NCBI RefSeq assembly: GCF_036324505.1
Contig: NC_086370.1
Span: forward strand, 21,975,790 to 22,039,789
DNA: 64,000 bases
Direction of reading: 5' to 3'
From: Eleginops maclovinus
Taxonomy: Eukaryota; Chordata; Actinopteri; Perciformes; Eleginopidae
Made by a program: the position numbers and the translations under genes. Under the pieces are notes generated by a model. The model had not been told where the DNA came from. It did no database searches and was given only the letters and a program-made list of their open reading frames with translations. Positions 52,271-64,000 of this stretch are shown piece after piece. Position 1 is the first letter of the stretch; every line of letters starts with the position of its first letter.

Positions 52271-52664
52271 GCAGGTCTTTGGAGGGGGGTGGAGCTGAGG
52301 AAGCCAATCAGCCTAACTGGGGGCACCTGGCCAATGCAACAGGACCTTCTTAAGCCCAGCTGCTCGGAGGCACAGTCCCTCCCTGACTCCCACTCTGACT
52401 CTCCCCTGGATCCCAGTCCCTTTGCCCAGCATGAATGTGTTACTTTCTCTTAACAAATGTGAGGTTGTCCTCGCTAAAACCTTTCTCCCATGTTTGTTAC
52501 AATTATATTAAGAAGTTATTCATAAATATACAAATTAGATTCCCCTAAAACATCATTGATAATGCAGTTTTGTTGTTGGGGTGGTTTTCTGTAGGAGGGT
52601 GCAGATGTTTTCGCACACGTCTGCACAGCCCTCCACTGTAAAATATAATGTGTGATATATTGTC

Positions 52665-52885
52665 AGAGCCATCGTCCTAAGTTTTTAAGGTTCTTTTGTA
52701 TTTTAAAATCTAAAGTTGGTGCAAATACTCGTCTTTATTCTTTTTGAAGGCTACATAGTTTGTTCTCTTTCATTATGGTTATATTTCTGACCTGCTTTCT
52801 TAGACTGTTGATGTTTGCACCACCAGACACCAAAGCAAATTCCTTGTATGTGTAACTGAATATAAACTTGATTCTGACTCTGACA
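52665..52885 (+). mobile_element. LINE/SINE 3' tail-like fragment
   Basis: ACCAAAGCAAATTCCTTGTA followed by ATAAACTTGATTCTGACTCT has the pattern of fish non-LTR tails (AAATTCCTTGTATGTG, then (TTCTGA)n). Confidence 0.5.
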
Positions 52886-55800
52886 CCACTGAGGGAACAC
52901 ATGTTTTTAACACATTGAACTCATCCTTTAAAACTCTATTGTGACTACAGACTAAGTTTTAAATGGCTATTTCTTTCCTGCATAACTTATTTTCGTGTAA
53001 TCTCCACCTTCTCCATGCTTCCATATAGCAGTGGAGAAGGTAAAGCAGTATAATAATATGAGATCTGAAATATAAACCTGTCTAAGCTGAGGTGATGGAG
53101 ATGCTGATTCTCCTGCAGCTGTAGTTGTACACTCACTGAGGTTCTTTCAGTCTCAGTAATGGACTTTATGTTGCTGGGAAATCAAAACCATTTGTCAACA
53201 TGGACAGTTGCTGTGGCAGTAAGAACAGGAAACCTCCCGACACACTAGACTTTCTTATGAGCTCCGGGTCTTTTGGGGAAGACAAAAAAACTCATTCCTC
53301 TGCCGTGTTCCCTGAATCTCTGGCTGATTTAACCTCGTCCTCGTCAGGCATCTGGTAATTCAACGCAGCGATGTCAATGAAATGTCTCAGCTGTGTCTAG
53401 TTGGTGATTTATTTTATACTAAAACCAGCCACCTGTTTCCTCAGTCACTTTAAGTAAAAGATAAACCTGTAGTAAGATGATTTATCCAGATACAGATCAG
53501 TCTTCACTGCTCCCAACTTTTGCTTATCAATTGAAATGATCTCCGCAGCATCTAGAAACAGCTGGGTGCTAGCTTGCATATGTGGATTATTTTGCATTAT
53601 TAGCACAAGTTGCGTGCATTAGCATTTATTCTCACTAAATGGACAATTTTTCAACAACTGCCTGACTGAATTGGACAATATTTGAGGGGTTTTGGAGGTT
53701 GTTGAGAGATGAATCCATTTCTGACCATTTCATAATTCAACATTTCCAAAGCAGGCCATATTTCCTGTCTCTGTGGTCCTATTTTGGTGCATTCTTTAGT
53801 ACATTTTGTTGTTTTAGAGGATGTTGGGTTGATTGGAAAGACTGCTTATGTATTTAAAGTGATTTAAAAACAATATATTTTCTGTCTAAATGCTGGGGAG
53901 ACTTTACATCTTAGGGGTACTCCACATTTCCGAGTCCACAGGCTGACAAATAGACTAGTTTCCAAATTGACATTCCTATTGAAGGTGCTGTGTTGTGACT
54001 TTTTAGTTGGGAAGACATTTTTCTGACACCAAATGAATGCAATATTGATATTAGAAACACTACAAAGCCTATCACATATCATTTTACTTCATTTTGGTAT
54101 GCATTTTTTAATTTAGAGACAAAAAATGCAGTATTTTGCTAATTAAAAAACGTCCAAATTCCAACTTTGACTGGAATAAGAGTAACGGAGAAGGAAGACA
54201 CATTCATGAGTAGTTGGTCGAACCATTTTTGGGTAGAAGGGCTGAGTACATTGAGAGGGTGGTATGGGAGGAGTTTAAGTATCAGGAAGAGGCAGTGAGG
54301 CAGGACTCTAATGCAGTACAGAAATAAGGAGCCAAATATTCTTAAGAAGCTTTAATTCGAAAGCTGATAACAAAGAAAAAATTACAAAACAAACAGGTCA
54401 AACTAGACAATACACAAAGAGGTAATACATTTAAAAATAAAGCAGAAAAATAAACAGTCCTGTGACATTAAGTTTGTACTCTAACTTAAGAAAGGTCAGA
54501 AGAGCCGTGCGAGAGTTGCTTATCAAAGAGGCAGGAAGTTACTGAGCTGAGGGAAGTTTCATGAAAAGAGTCCAACCCTCTAATATAAGGACTGTATAAT
54601 GAAGCTGCCAAATGTAGTCTGCCTTGCTCTCAGTAATTGATGAGTCCTTGAAGGTGACACAATGTACACAGAGTGGGAGGTGTGAGGGTTAATCGTGTCC
54701 TTCGTGTATGCAATTATATGTGGAATAACGTGATTTTGCCTCCTCAAGAGGTGGCTCCTGTCAGAGCCGCGTGTCAAGGTAATCACTGACTCTAACACGG
54801 CAAAGTCTCCTGGTGTGTGTTATGTGTGACTATATTTTTCCGAACACAATTTCACCTGTTTGCAATCATCGAAATAGAAAGCTGTGGGAAAGAGTCTGAA
54901 TGCTGACAGTTGATCCCAGAGGCGGCTTGAGTTGAAGATTAACGGCTGCTGAACTTCATAGAGGTGAATTCTGAAAAGTGAAAATGTTTATTGCTTTAAA
55001 ATATTGATTTGCTTGACGCTCAATCATTTCTAAGGCCTAGGTGAACTGTATACTGAACCGTACAGTTAGATGTGCTGTCTGCCGGAGCTTTACCTTGGGG
55101 GAGATCTCAATAGGTCCTTCCTGTTCTCTGCACTCATTCATAATGCAGGTGCAGAGCTTGTGTATTTCGATTTCAAAATGTACTGAACATGATTGCATGC
55201 AACATATTTAAAGACTGGATAAAAAAAGATTGGTTTGAATTTAAAACATACCCCGTGTTGCTTGAATACTACCTCTCCTGGTGCTTTGGATGCAGGTGAG
55301 TTCACTGCAAACATCATTAGTATGTGCAGAGAGCATCACTACCAACACCAGGAGCTGGAAGAGAACGGTGTGGTCCACCTGCCGCTCCACAGCTGCATGA
55401 CAAATGACTCCTTGATGCTGTGATGGAGTGCTTCACGGACCACGCTCAGACGTCCTTCACGGTGTTAAATGGCTTCGTTTAGCAGTGAAGAACAACAAGT
55501 GATTAGCAGGAAATGCGTCAGGTTCGGTGCCACAGTCTTTACAACAGCGAATACATCATAGTGAGCGTAATCTGGAGAGCTGGTCCTTTATTCATTTCCT
55601 ATAAAACACCCTCTTTCGTTGGGATACAGCTGAAATTGATTTGTGGTTTTCTTAAGGTTCTCATGACATTTGGTTAAGGTTAGAGAACGTGTGTTGATAC
55701 AGAACTAGGGTTAGGGTGCATCGTGACCAATGTTTGTTATCCCAATGTTGTCATAACTGGCCACAACTCTTCCCACATAAAACATGCAAGAATCCAAAAG

Positions 55801-57109
55801 TAAATCTAGCTTCAAAAACCTGCCCTATCCATGTATTAGGACCCCTACTCTACCTTCTGCAGTACACAAATATAGCTCTTTCTTCACTCAACAAACAGAC
55901 ATGAACATAATTAGAAAGCAATCGCATTTTCTTAGATATTCTTATTGGGAAAGAGTTTCTTTTCTACTTCCAAATCCTTCTGATTCATTTAAATCCTGCC
56001 GATTTCCTGCAGATGTGTTGTTTAAAATGTAGCATTATCAGCATAGATATTTGCATGGGCCCCACAGGGCTTCTAGACAGGTTTATGTGTATGCATTGAC
56101 CCCCTCCCCCACCAGCAACCCTCAGGAGATCTATTTGTGTATGTTTGCATTAACTAAAGAAATACAATTCATGGTCTCAAAAGCACATCGTCTTTGAATT
56201 TAGAAGACTAGGTTTGCATAGTCGTCTGCTAACAGCATTTCAATCACTATATACTAACATGTACTTAAGATGTGTTTTATACTGAAATAATACACAGTTT
56301 CTTAATGGAGACATCTGAAAACAAACCTGTAAATTGTCTCCTCGGTTCTGCTTTTAGTTTCTTTCAACTCTCAATTTCTCCGACTGGTTTCTGGATAACA
56401 AATATGTTTGAAAACATTCTCAGGCGCCGTCATCTTCAAGCATCTGAGTTACTGGCTGCTCGTCTCTTTTATCCATCAGTTCATTAATGCTTCAAAGCAA
56501 ACAGGATCCTGTCGGTACCTGCTAAAAGCATCCAGTCTTTTCAGGAGAGTGAAAGTAAAATTGTTATGTTCCATTTCATCATCGGCCATTATTGGCGAGT
56601 CTAGCTTTAATGGTTAGTGCATTCCCTCAGAGTCTGCCTTTATTCCTTAGGTTCTGTGCACTGAAGTATCTTACTTGTCGGCCTATTTAATGCTCTATGA
56701 AGTTGTTTTGAGTCTCTGTTAGTGAAAAGAAAAAGCTGGGAATACTTTCTTCATTGTTTAAGCTCATAAAGATGGACATATTTCCAAAATCTCACATAGG
56801 TTAGTCATTGGACTGTCTATTAAATCACTTTGATTACGAACAATTATTCCAGTTGCAAGACATGCTGATTATATATTTGCCAGAATGAAAGGAGAAAGAT
56901 TAAATGCAGTCTGGTTTAAAGATGCTGGACAAAAAAGATTGTAAAAAACAACACATTTCTACCAAATCATTTACTGTAAAATGCGTATAAACCATGGACT
57001 GTTTGCTGTCACCTTTTTTGACACAAGGGTATGAACGACCTCTTTTAGGGCGACCAACATGCTGTAAATAAAAATGATCAACATCCAAACTGGAAAACAC
57101 CAAAATAGC
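52886..57109. other. Intergenic
   Basis: Mostly unremarkable AT-rich DNA with repeat G copy 2. A short open stretch near 55296-55421 (ending TNDSLML) follows a TTTGGATGCAG acceptor-like site, but is too short to call. Confidence 0.5.
56020..56125. repeat. Dispersed repeat G, copy 2
   Basis: GTAGCATTATCAGCATAGAT, ATTTGCATGGGCCCCACAGG and TTGACCCCCTCCCCCACC; direct-orientation partner of 51895-52000. Confidence 0.65.
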
Positions 57110-57440
57110 TACCTGTCAATCAAAAGGTAGCCACACCCTAAAATATCCCGTAATTTAGTGTCTATTTTATTCAAAATGGGATCATTATTGACTTAATTAA
57201 CTTTATACTGTATTGAAAAAGACTTCAAACTTGAGATTAGTTCCATAAAGTCAGCCGGAAATAGTTTACCGAGGAAATAAATCAAGAAAGAAGTAAGGTC
57301 ATTTTCTCATAGACATCTGGAGAATCTGGCCCCCTGCTGGCCATTTGGTATATTGACAATAATGCTGTACACTCAAGCATTGCTTCACTTGCTTTAAACA
57401 GTTTTAAAAAAAGAAGTATTAATCCTTTTCCGACACTCTT
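57110..57440 (+). repeat. Dispersed repeat D, copy 1 (CTCF-like motif)
   Basis: AGCCACACCCTAAAATATCC, TCATTTTCTCATAGACATCT and GGCCCCCTGCTGGCCATTTG. The last block, 57328-57343, has CAGCAGGGGGC on the minus strand. Confidence 0.75.
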
Positions 57441-58499
57441 TACATTCTTGTATAACTTTTGAGGCATTCATGATGACACATGAGCTTCATTTGAGCTTTT
57501 TAATAGTTTAAAAGTAATTTCTTTAATCCCGTTTGGAGTTCAAGTCCTGTCTGATATCAGTCTGAGACTCTCACGCTGTGAAATCTCACTGCTGACTCGG
57601 ACTATCTATCCAGTCTTTACGTCGCCTGACGAGGCCTCCTGGGCAGTAAGCGTCACCTTCTTCTTCTTCTTCTTCTTTAGATGTCTCCTGTCGCCTCTCC
57701 GGCTTGGTGACAGAGCTGTTCTCCGGCATGTTTACGCCACAGGAGCTGCTGTCATGGCAAAGCTGTCACCGACATCTCTGCCTCCTCCACCGTCTCCTTG
57801 CCTCTGTTTGGACTTCTTAATGATGCGACGAGACTGAAAATATGCACGGGCAGATGGAAAAACAAAATCGTCTAACGGCACATAGCCGTCACGCTTTGCT
57901 TACCGCACATCCTGTGAACTGATCCAAGAAACCGTGTCTGCACATGTGGTCACTGTCATTTGTCTTACTGTTGAAAGCTGCACGAAAAACAGTGAAGTGA
58001 CAAAAGATGTTCCATGTTTCAGTCCACTGATCCCCCTCCCCTCAGGAAAAAATGAAATGTGTTTGTGGTGCTGATAACAATATTAATCCTGTGATACTGC
58101 CTGTGGGCTCTGAAGATCGACTCATATTTAATTTGTCTTTTTGCGCCCTTATTTCCCTCATGAGGTCATGTACTACACGACAGACCTATTATGTTTCTTG
58201 CATCTCTATAATAAAACTTTTGTAACTAAAGACAATTAGATTTCATTTTGTCAGGGAGCATTTGGTCCAGACTATGTACGTCACGCTTCTCAAAATAACC
58301 GGAACAAAGTGTTCAATTTGTAATTAAACACCTTAAATTACCCATTTGCTTTTAGGAGCTTGCTTGTGGTGCTAAATGACATAATTACAAGCATTAAGGT
58401 AGCACTAGGACTCCAAAATTAAAAGGAAAAACAAAGGAAAAACTGTTTCAGTGCTGTGTGTTGCACCTGTCCTTCATTCAAAGGTAACAATTTTTGCAT
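57441..58499. other. Intergenic between repeat D copies
   Basis: Contains a short (CTT)n run at 57655-57679; otherwise nothing recognisable. Confidence 0.45.
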
Positions 58500-58830
58500 G
58501 TCAAGTAGCTGCTAGGCAATTACAAAGTTGGCACACCCTAAAAAGATACCATGCTTTATTGTCCAATTTACTCTAAATGGGACCATTATTTACTAAATTA
58601 ACTTCATATTGTGTTGAAAAAGACTTTAAACTATAGATTTATACCATAAACTCATCATTCTTGAAAGATATCAAGTGAAAAGTAGGGTCATTTTCTCATA
58701 GACTTCTATACAATATGACTTCTATTGCAATTAGTAGAGTCGCCCCCTGCTGGCCATTTGGTATAAGGAACATTGAATGCATTTACGCTTGGTTTAACTC
58801 GTTCTTTATTTACTATGATGATCCTTTTCC
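58500..58830 (+). repeat. Dispersed repeat D, copy 2 (CTCF-like motif)
   Basis: GGCACACCCTAAAAAGATAC, TCATTTTCTCATAGACTTCT and CGCCCCCTGCTGGCCATTTG (motif 58741-58756); same order and orientation as copy 1. Confidence 0.8.
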
Positions 58831-58849
58831 AACCTTCTGCACATGTAAA

Positions 58850-59045
58850 TCTGTAAATATACTAAATTAACTCCATATACTGAAGATATGTTTACTGCGG
58901 AAATAAGTGAGAAGTACGGTCATTTTCTCATAGACTTCTATACAATTTAGCTACTTTTTGCAACCTATGGAGTCGCCCCCTGCTGGCCATTTGGTATAGC
59001 AAACATTTAATGCACTTACGCATTGCTTCACCTGTCCTGCTTCCT
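58850..59045 (+). repeat. Dispersed repeat D, copy 3, partial (CTCF-like motif)
   Basis: TCATTTTCTCATAGACTTCT, AGTCGCCCCCTGCTGGCC (motif 58974-58989) and CACTTACGCATTGCTTCACC. Lacks most of the left part. Confidence 0.8.
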
Positions 59046-59639
59046 CCAACATCTCCTGCCTCTGTTTTGACTCTTTAATTGAAATGCATATGGGGGTGTG
59101 AGGAACAAGCATGCCTGCAACACCAGCTGGGTGGAGAAGCTGCTAAGTTAAAATGTGCTATTTGGTGCATGTGTTAGAAGAATTAGAAATAGAAAGTGAG
59201 AAAAAAGCTAATGATGATTAGAGAACAGCTCCAGACGTGATATAGTTGTAGGTGTTTTCTCTTAGTGAAACTGGCCTGCAGCAGACGTTCCTCCTCCTCC
59301 TTCACACAGAGTGTAACTACAGCACAACGGCTGCACAGCTTTTATCAGAGCACCATGTTTTGCCTCTTGGTTCAAATTGCATCTCTTCAACCAGCCCTGT
59401 AATAACATTGATGTTTTCCCCATGCCCCATCAACCTCAAGTTTTTTTACACAATGATTTAGGATTCCCCGGGTTTCTTTTGTACATCCCGGCCCGCAAGG
59501 AAATGTCTTGTGACTGTTATTAGCCCGCTGTACCTCCATGTTCAAAGCCTCCCTCTGGCTGCTTCAACGATTCATAAACCGTGTCTTTCCTTTTTATGAG
59601 AAATTATGTTTCATGTGATTCTACTGCCCGGGAAGCTCC

Positions 59640-59835
59640 ACCACTCCCTGAGCCTTCGTGAGAAGAGGAGAAGAAATTTGCAAGAGAGGCGAAGTGAAGA
59701 CCGGAGGGAATAGGAAGATTTTAAGTGGAAGATGAGGAGAGGAGTGGAAGACAAGGAGAACACAAGGAAAGCGATCGATAGGCTGTGAGGGGGAAGGAAA
59801 GGCGAGCGGAGGAAAAGGAGGAATCAAAGACACAC
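59640..59835. repeat. Purine-rich tract
   Basis: About 190 bp composed mostly of GA/AG-rich sequence (GAGAAGAGGAGAAG, GATGAGGAGAGGAGTGG, GGGGGAAGGAAAGG). It is low complexity and not coding by appearance. Confidence 0.6.
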
Positions 59836-60759
59836 AAGAGGTCATGATGCTAATCCACTCAGATCCCTGGAGGCTTCTGCCAATGTCATTGTCAGAGCAG
59901 AAAGCAGAGGCTTCGTGTGGAGCCATGAAGAGGAAACACAAAAGACTGTATGACGAAGCCACAGCAATAACTCAGTCTCTTAAAATGAGGAAGAATTTGA
60001 GCCAGGAAAGTAGAACCTTGAGTTTGTTATTCTAATGAAAGTATATAAAGTGGAGCGGACACTTAATTTACAAGGCTACAAAGAATAAGAATAAGAAAGG
60101 CCTCCAGAATCGCTTCTCAAAAAACAAACACATCACAATAAATCAGGACGCAGTTTCCAAAAAGCATCTCGGTGGTGAGATCACTGTTGATGTATTGGTT
60201 TATTATGACTGTTTCAAATGCAAACAAGCTCAGTTCAGTTGAGAAACTTAGTTCTCCCGGGGAACAGATTTGCTAATCGTTACGCTCCATCAACCCTGAC
60301 AAGTTCCTGCTGATAGAGACTAAAAAGCTGCAGGTAAGAACGCGTCTTCCATTTCTTCTGTCTCTATTTCTGTACGGATCGGTTTGCTCTAATTGCTTCT
60401 GACTTCACACAGCATACTGGTACTGTAACCTGCTGTATGTGTTGAATCTGTGGTGCTTTGAATACTTTTCAAAATATACGTGACACGACGAAAGGAGTCT
60501 CTGGAGACTTTGCCTTAAACTAATCACAGGACATGCTCATTTTAATTGAATTATACAATAAGAACAGCCCATGACAGAGCGGAGTGGCCAAAAGGACAAA
60601 AGGTTTGCAGCTTATGAACATTTCTAACTCGCACACTACATAATTGTCAAGTACTAGATACTTCAAAACTGTTTACTTCAGATCAAACAGGACCAAAATA
60701 GTCCTTCTAAGGCAAGGCAATGCTTTAAACGGCCTACTCTGCTCATTTTATGTTTCATA

Positions 60760-60985
60760 TACAGTATGTAGTGTCTCTCCTGGGACATGTCTCCATGCTT
60801 TAATGTTCAGAAAGCTCTTTATTTTTCTCATACTGCCTGTGCTGCAGCACCTTTTTGAAACCTGAAAAACCAGAGTCCATTCTGCTCTGATTGGTTAGCT
60901 GGCCGGCTCATTGGTCAACCTTAGTGATGTCCCGCCCTTTAGCCTATCCTTCAATGTGTTGGAGAGCTAGTCAATAGAAGTGTGG
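60760..60985. mobile_element. MITE family A copy
   Basis: It carries GTATGTAGTGTCTCTCCTGG (the reverse complement of the junction into the 57-bp array), ATGTCTCCATGCTTTAATGT and GATTGGTTAGCTGGCCGGCT. Confidence 0.65.
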
Positions 60986-61890
60986 GACAGCATTATCTCC
61001 TTTTCTTTCCGAAAGGATTGTCTGGTGTATCCTTAAGGAGATAATAAAGGACGGATTGAAGCTCCTTTCCTATCATCTAGAGACTTCAAACAGTTCTTAT
61101 CATGGCTGTCACTTCAGACACTTCCTGGTCATTTCACCTCGTTAGTATCCTTATTAAGAGAAAAGGACTAAACGACCACACCCTCTGACTGAGACGCTTC
61201 TGCATCCACGTAGAGTTCTCATTGAAATGACAAAGGACTTGATCATCTGAACACAGCTATGAAGACAACAACAAATAGAAGTAGAAGTAGAAGGCAATCT
61301 CAAAGCACCATAGACTCTTGCCTTCCATGATTTGAGGGCAGGACACGAGTCTCTGGGGTTTAAAGTGAAGAAGAGATGCTCTGACAGAAGCTGCTGCTCT
61401 GAGACAGATATACTGAGTTCATGAGTGTCTGGGGACAGGCTTTAATTTCACCATGAGTCCAAAAGTCTTTCAGCTTTAAAGAACATGAGTGTAGAGTGTT
61501 GCCTTTAAAGCTGTACACATTTTCACATCAAAATAAATCAGGGCTACATTCAAATCTGAGGACTTTTTTACGCTTCTCTGCCCAGGGGAAGCTCTACAGG
61601 ATGTGTAGTATCAACAAAGACAGTCCATTTCAAGCATCTTTCAAGTTTGCTTTACACCTTTTATACAAATACCTTTACCAGGCCATCCCCCATCACTGTA
61701 TACTTCAAATTCTGTGTTACAGCACCACTCGATTCCTCACTCCACACAGCGGTGCACTGACAACCATCTCCAGAAACCAAATACCTGGCATTAGCAAATC
61801 AAACACACCCCGCTCTGTCCTGAACCCCACGGACCAGTGAACGCATCTGAAGAAGAGGGGGGGTATCTGCACTGAGACAGAAAGACGCCT

Positions 61891-62606
61891 GTCCCCTTTA
61901 GTGTTTACTTCCTGTCTGTCTTCTTCTGCTGTTCCCTTTAGTGTTTACTTCCTGTCTGTCTTCTTCTGCTGTCCCCTTTAGTGTTTACTTCCTGTCTGTC
62001 TTCTTCTGCTGTCCCCTTTAGTGTTTACTTCCTGTTTGTCTTCTTCTGCTGTTCCCTTTAGTGTTTACTTCCTGTCTGTCTTCTTCTGCTGTCCCCTTTA
62101 GTGTTTACTTCCTGTCTGTCTTCTTCTGCTGTCCCCTTTAGTGTTTACTTCCTGTTTGTCTTCTTCTGCTGTTCCCTTTAGTGTTTACTTCCTGTTTGTC
62201 TTCTTCTGCTGTCCCCTTTAGTGTTTACTTCCTGTCTGTCTTCTTCTGCTGTCCTTTTAGTGTTTACTTCCTGTCTGTGTTCTTCTGCTGTCCCCTTTAG
62301 TGTTTACTTCCTGTCTGTGTTCTTCTGCTGTCCCCTTTAGTGTTTACTTCCTGTCTGTCTTCTTCTGCTGTCCCCTTTAGTGTTTACTTCCTGTTTGTCT
62401 TCTGCTGCTGTTCCCTTTAGTGTTTACTTCCTGTTTGTCTTCTTCTGCTGTTCCCTTTAGTGTTTACTTCCTGTTTGTCTTCTTCTGCTGTTCCCTTTAG
62501 GGTTTACTTCCTGTTTGTCTTCTTCTGCTGTTCCCTTTAGTGTTTACTTCCTGTCTGTCTTCTTCTGCTGTCCCCTTTAGTGTTTACTTCCTGTCTGTCT
62601 TCTTAT
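61891..62606 (+). repeat. 40-bp minisatellite, 18 copies
   Basis: The unit reads TGTYCCCTTTAGTGTTTACT followed by TCCTGTYTGTCTTCTTCTGC. Units start at 40-bp steps with one 39-bp unit near 62250. Variation is mainly C/T at two positions and a TGTG/TGTC variant. A single related unit occurs 40 kb away at 21753-21810. Confidence 0.95.
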
Positions 62607-64000
62607 GCATGACAAAAGCCTGAATAGAAATACATTAAAACATGTATTTATCTACTTATTTACACCTCTTTTGCGTCTTGTTTCTCCTTCACTTTTCTAT
62701 GTTTAATATCATCTCTCATAAACAACACAAGCAGGCTCAGTATGGAAAGGCCAGTTGCACAACAGCACACGTCCAACAGGAATAAGCACACATTTCAACC
62801 TCACATATCTTCTGTCTTCCTACACTCAGTTTCTGGGAAAGGAGCGAGAAAGCCATCACACACCTCACGCTCAAAATAGCAAATGACACCTATCATCCTC
62901 TCCATCTACACTTTACATCGCTGCCATGGAGAAGAGCTCACTTTGGCACGAGTTGTCTCGCTCCTGCTACAGCAGCTCCGAACAATCTGTCTCATTACGG
63001 TACAGGCAGGGGCATGAGTGTACATGATGTGTATATCTCAAGGATTGTGAGAGAAGGAGTGTGTTGCTATGAGGATTTCTGCAGGTTTCTATGTGGAAAA
63101 TGAACTCGGTGAAAGAAAATCATCATGTTCTGGGAAATGATATACCTTTATTATGTAGCGGTAGCAGAGAGACGATAGGACACAACGAAAAGAGATGCAA
63201 CAAAGTGGTTTAGACATATTCTGTTGGACAAACTGAGCCGGATAATAGGAGAAACAGTGCTAAATAAAGGCCATTCGAGAGGATTTTATACACCAAACAC
63301 CTGGTAATTTCTTAGAGCAAGCTGTAGCAACAATGCCATCCTTTCCCTGTCTAAGAGTAGATCACAAAAGGCAAAGTAATAAGGTATTGATTATTTATCT
63401 GAATAACCAAATACAGTATATCAAGTAGGAGACATTGTACTTTTTATGATGAATGTTTATTATCTATGACTCAGCTCAATAAAGTGGCGATCCATTCAGA
63501 ATGGATGTGGAAAAGATGCCTTGTGAATTTATTAAACCCCCCCCCCCCCACACACACAGCATAAGGTTAATCCCATTTAATGGAAACCATGTATAAAACA
63601 TTTCAAGGTGGATGATTAAAACATGATGTGTGATTTATAGTAATCATGTTAAACTTCTTTCCTTGAGTTCCCGGGGTGTAAAGTTCATGCTTTTGTAATG
63701 ATGCCAAACTGCAGACGTTTCTCGTGCAGCTTTAATTAAGCATGAGTATTTTACCGTGCCGGTTTTTGAAAGCATTCAAGGCTTCATGAGAGAGGAAATC
63801 CAGGTGAGACACTTTCTGTCTCGGCTCGAGTCTGAGCAGTCGTCATCAGGGATTATTTCAATCTCCTCTGAAACCCGAAAGAGTCCGTGCCTCATAATCC
63901 TTTCCGTTGAAACAATATCAAAAAGATTGATTAATAGACTGAAACAAAACCAGCGCTGTTTGTTTGCTTCTGACAGAAATAAAAGATTACAAGTGATGTG
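62607..64000. other. Intergenic, right edge
   Basis: AT-rich, with a C-run at 63537-63550. No gene is supported. Confidence 0.5.

Larger units (their letters stand above)
59046..61890. other. Intergenic
   Basis: Holds the purine-rich tract and a family A MITE. No gene is supported. Confidence 0.5.

Noticed and set aside
55235..55423. Short open frame near 55.3 kb as a terminal exon
   Set aside because: Follows an acceptor-like site, but is too short and unrecognised to support a gene.
59621..59962. 113-codon minus-strand frame
   Set aside because: Runs across a purine-rich low-complexity tract; composition explains the openness.
61891..62606. CRISPR-like array
   Set aside because: Contiguous 40-bp tandem units without spacers.

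Overview
This window is nuclear DNA from a ray-finned fish, most likely a percomorph teleost. The evidence is: intron-rich genes with short introns and GT-AG sites; dense long (TG)n/(CA)n microsatellites; many short TIR elements and fish-type LINE/SINE tails; and four genes whose reconstructed proteins align almost end to end with human chromosome-21 genes. I see no prokaryotic, viral or CRISPR content, and no rRNA or intact tRNA gene.

Layout. (1) 1-16.5 kb, minus strand: 5' part of itsn1 (intersectin 1), with 16 coding exons for the first 588 residues (EH1, linker, EH2 and much of the coiled coil). The SH3 and any DH-PH-C2 exons lie off the left edge. A 5'UTR exon is at 16.26-16.5 kb. (2) 17.2-21.5 kb, plus: cryzl1, complete, 13 coding exons, 351 aa, head-to-head with itsn1. 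(3) 22.2-27.05 kb, minus: setd4, complete, 12 coding exons, 453 aa, tail-to-tail with cryzl1. (4) 30.3-32.8 kb, plus: cbr1 (carbonyl reductase / 20beta-HSD-like), complete, 6 coding exons, 276 aa, head-to-head with setd4 across a compact promoter near 29.1-29.25 kb. (5) 33-64 kb: no gene I can support. It holds microsatellites, two minisatellites (57 bp x 23 and 40 bp x 18), several dispersed TIR elements, a frameshifted LINE fragment with a nested MITE, a degenerate ~0.7-kb repeat, a 1-kb A-rich degenerate repeat, and a family carrying CTCF-like motifs.

The genes do not form a pathway: endocytic scaffold, MDR oxidoreductase-like protein, SET-domain methyltransferase, SDR carbonyl reductase. 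Their link is positional. itsn1/cryzl1 and setd4/cbr1 are each head-to-head pairs in human 21q22 too, but lie about 2 Mb apart there, whereas here they are adjacent.

No new biological system is demonstrated. The strongest unusual signals are: an itsn1 intron with (CA)n at its 5' end and (TG)n at its 3' end; a 57-bp minisatellite open in both strands with a nine-unit higher-order duplication; a 17-bp perfect hairpin that looks like a template-switch mutation; and repeat-borne CTCF-like sites. Exon borders were placed by hand from splice consensus, reading phase and remembered human family sequences; no alignment software was run.
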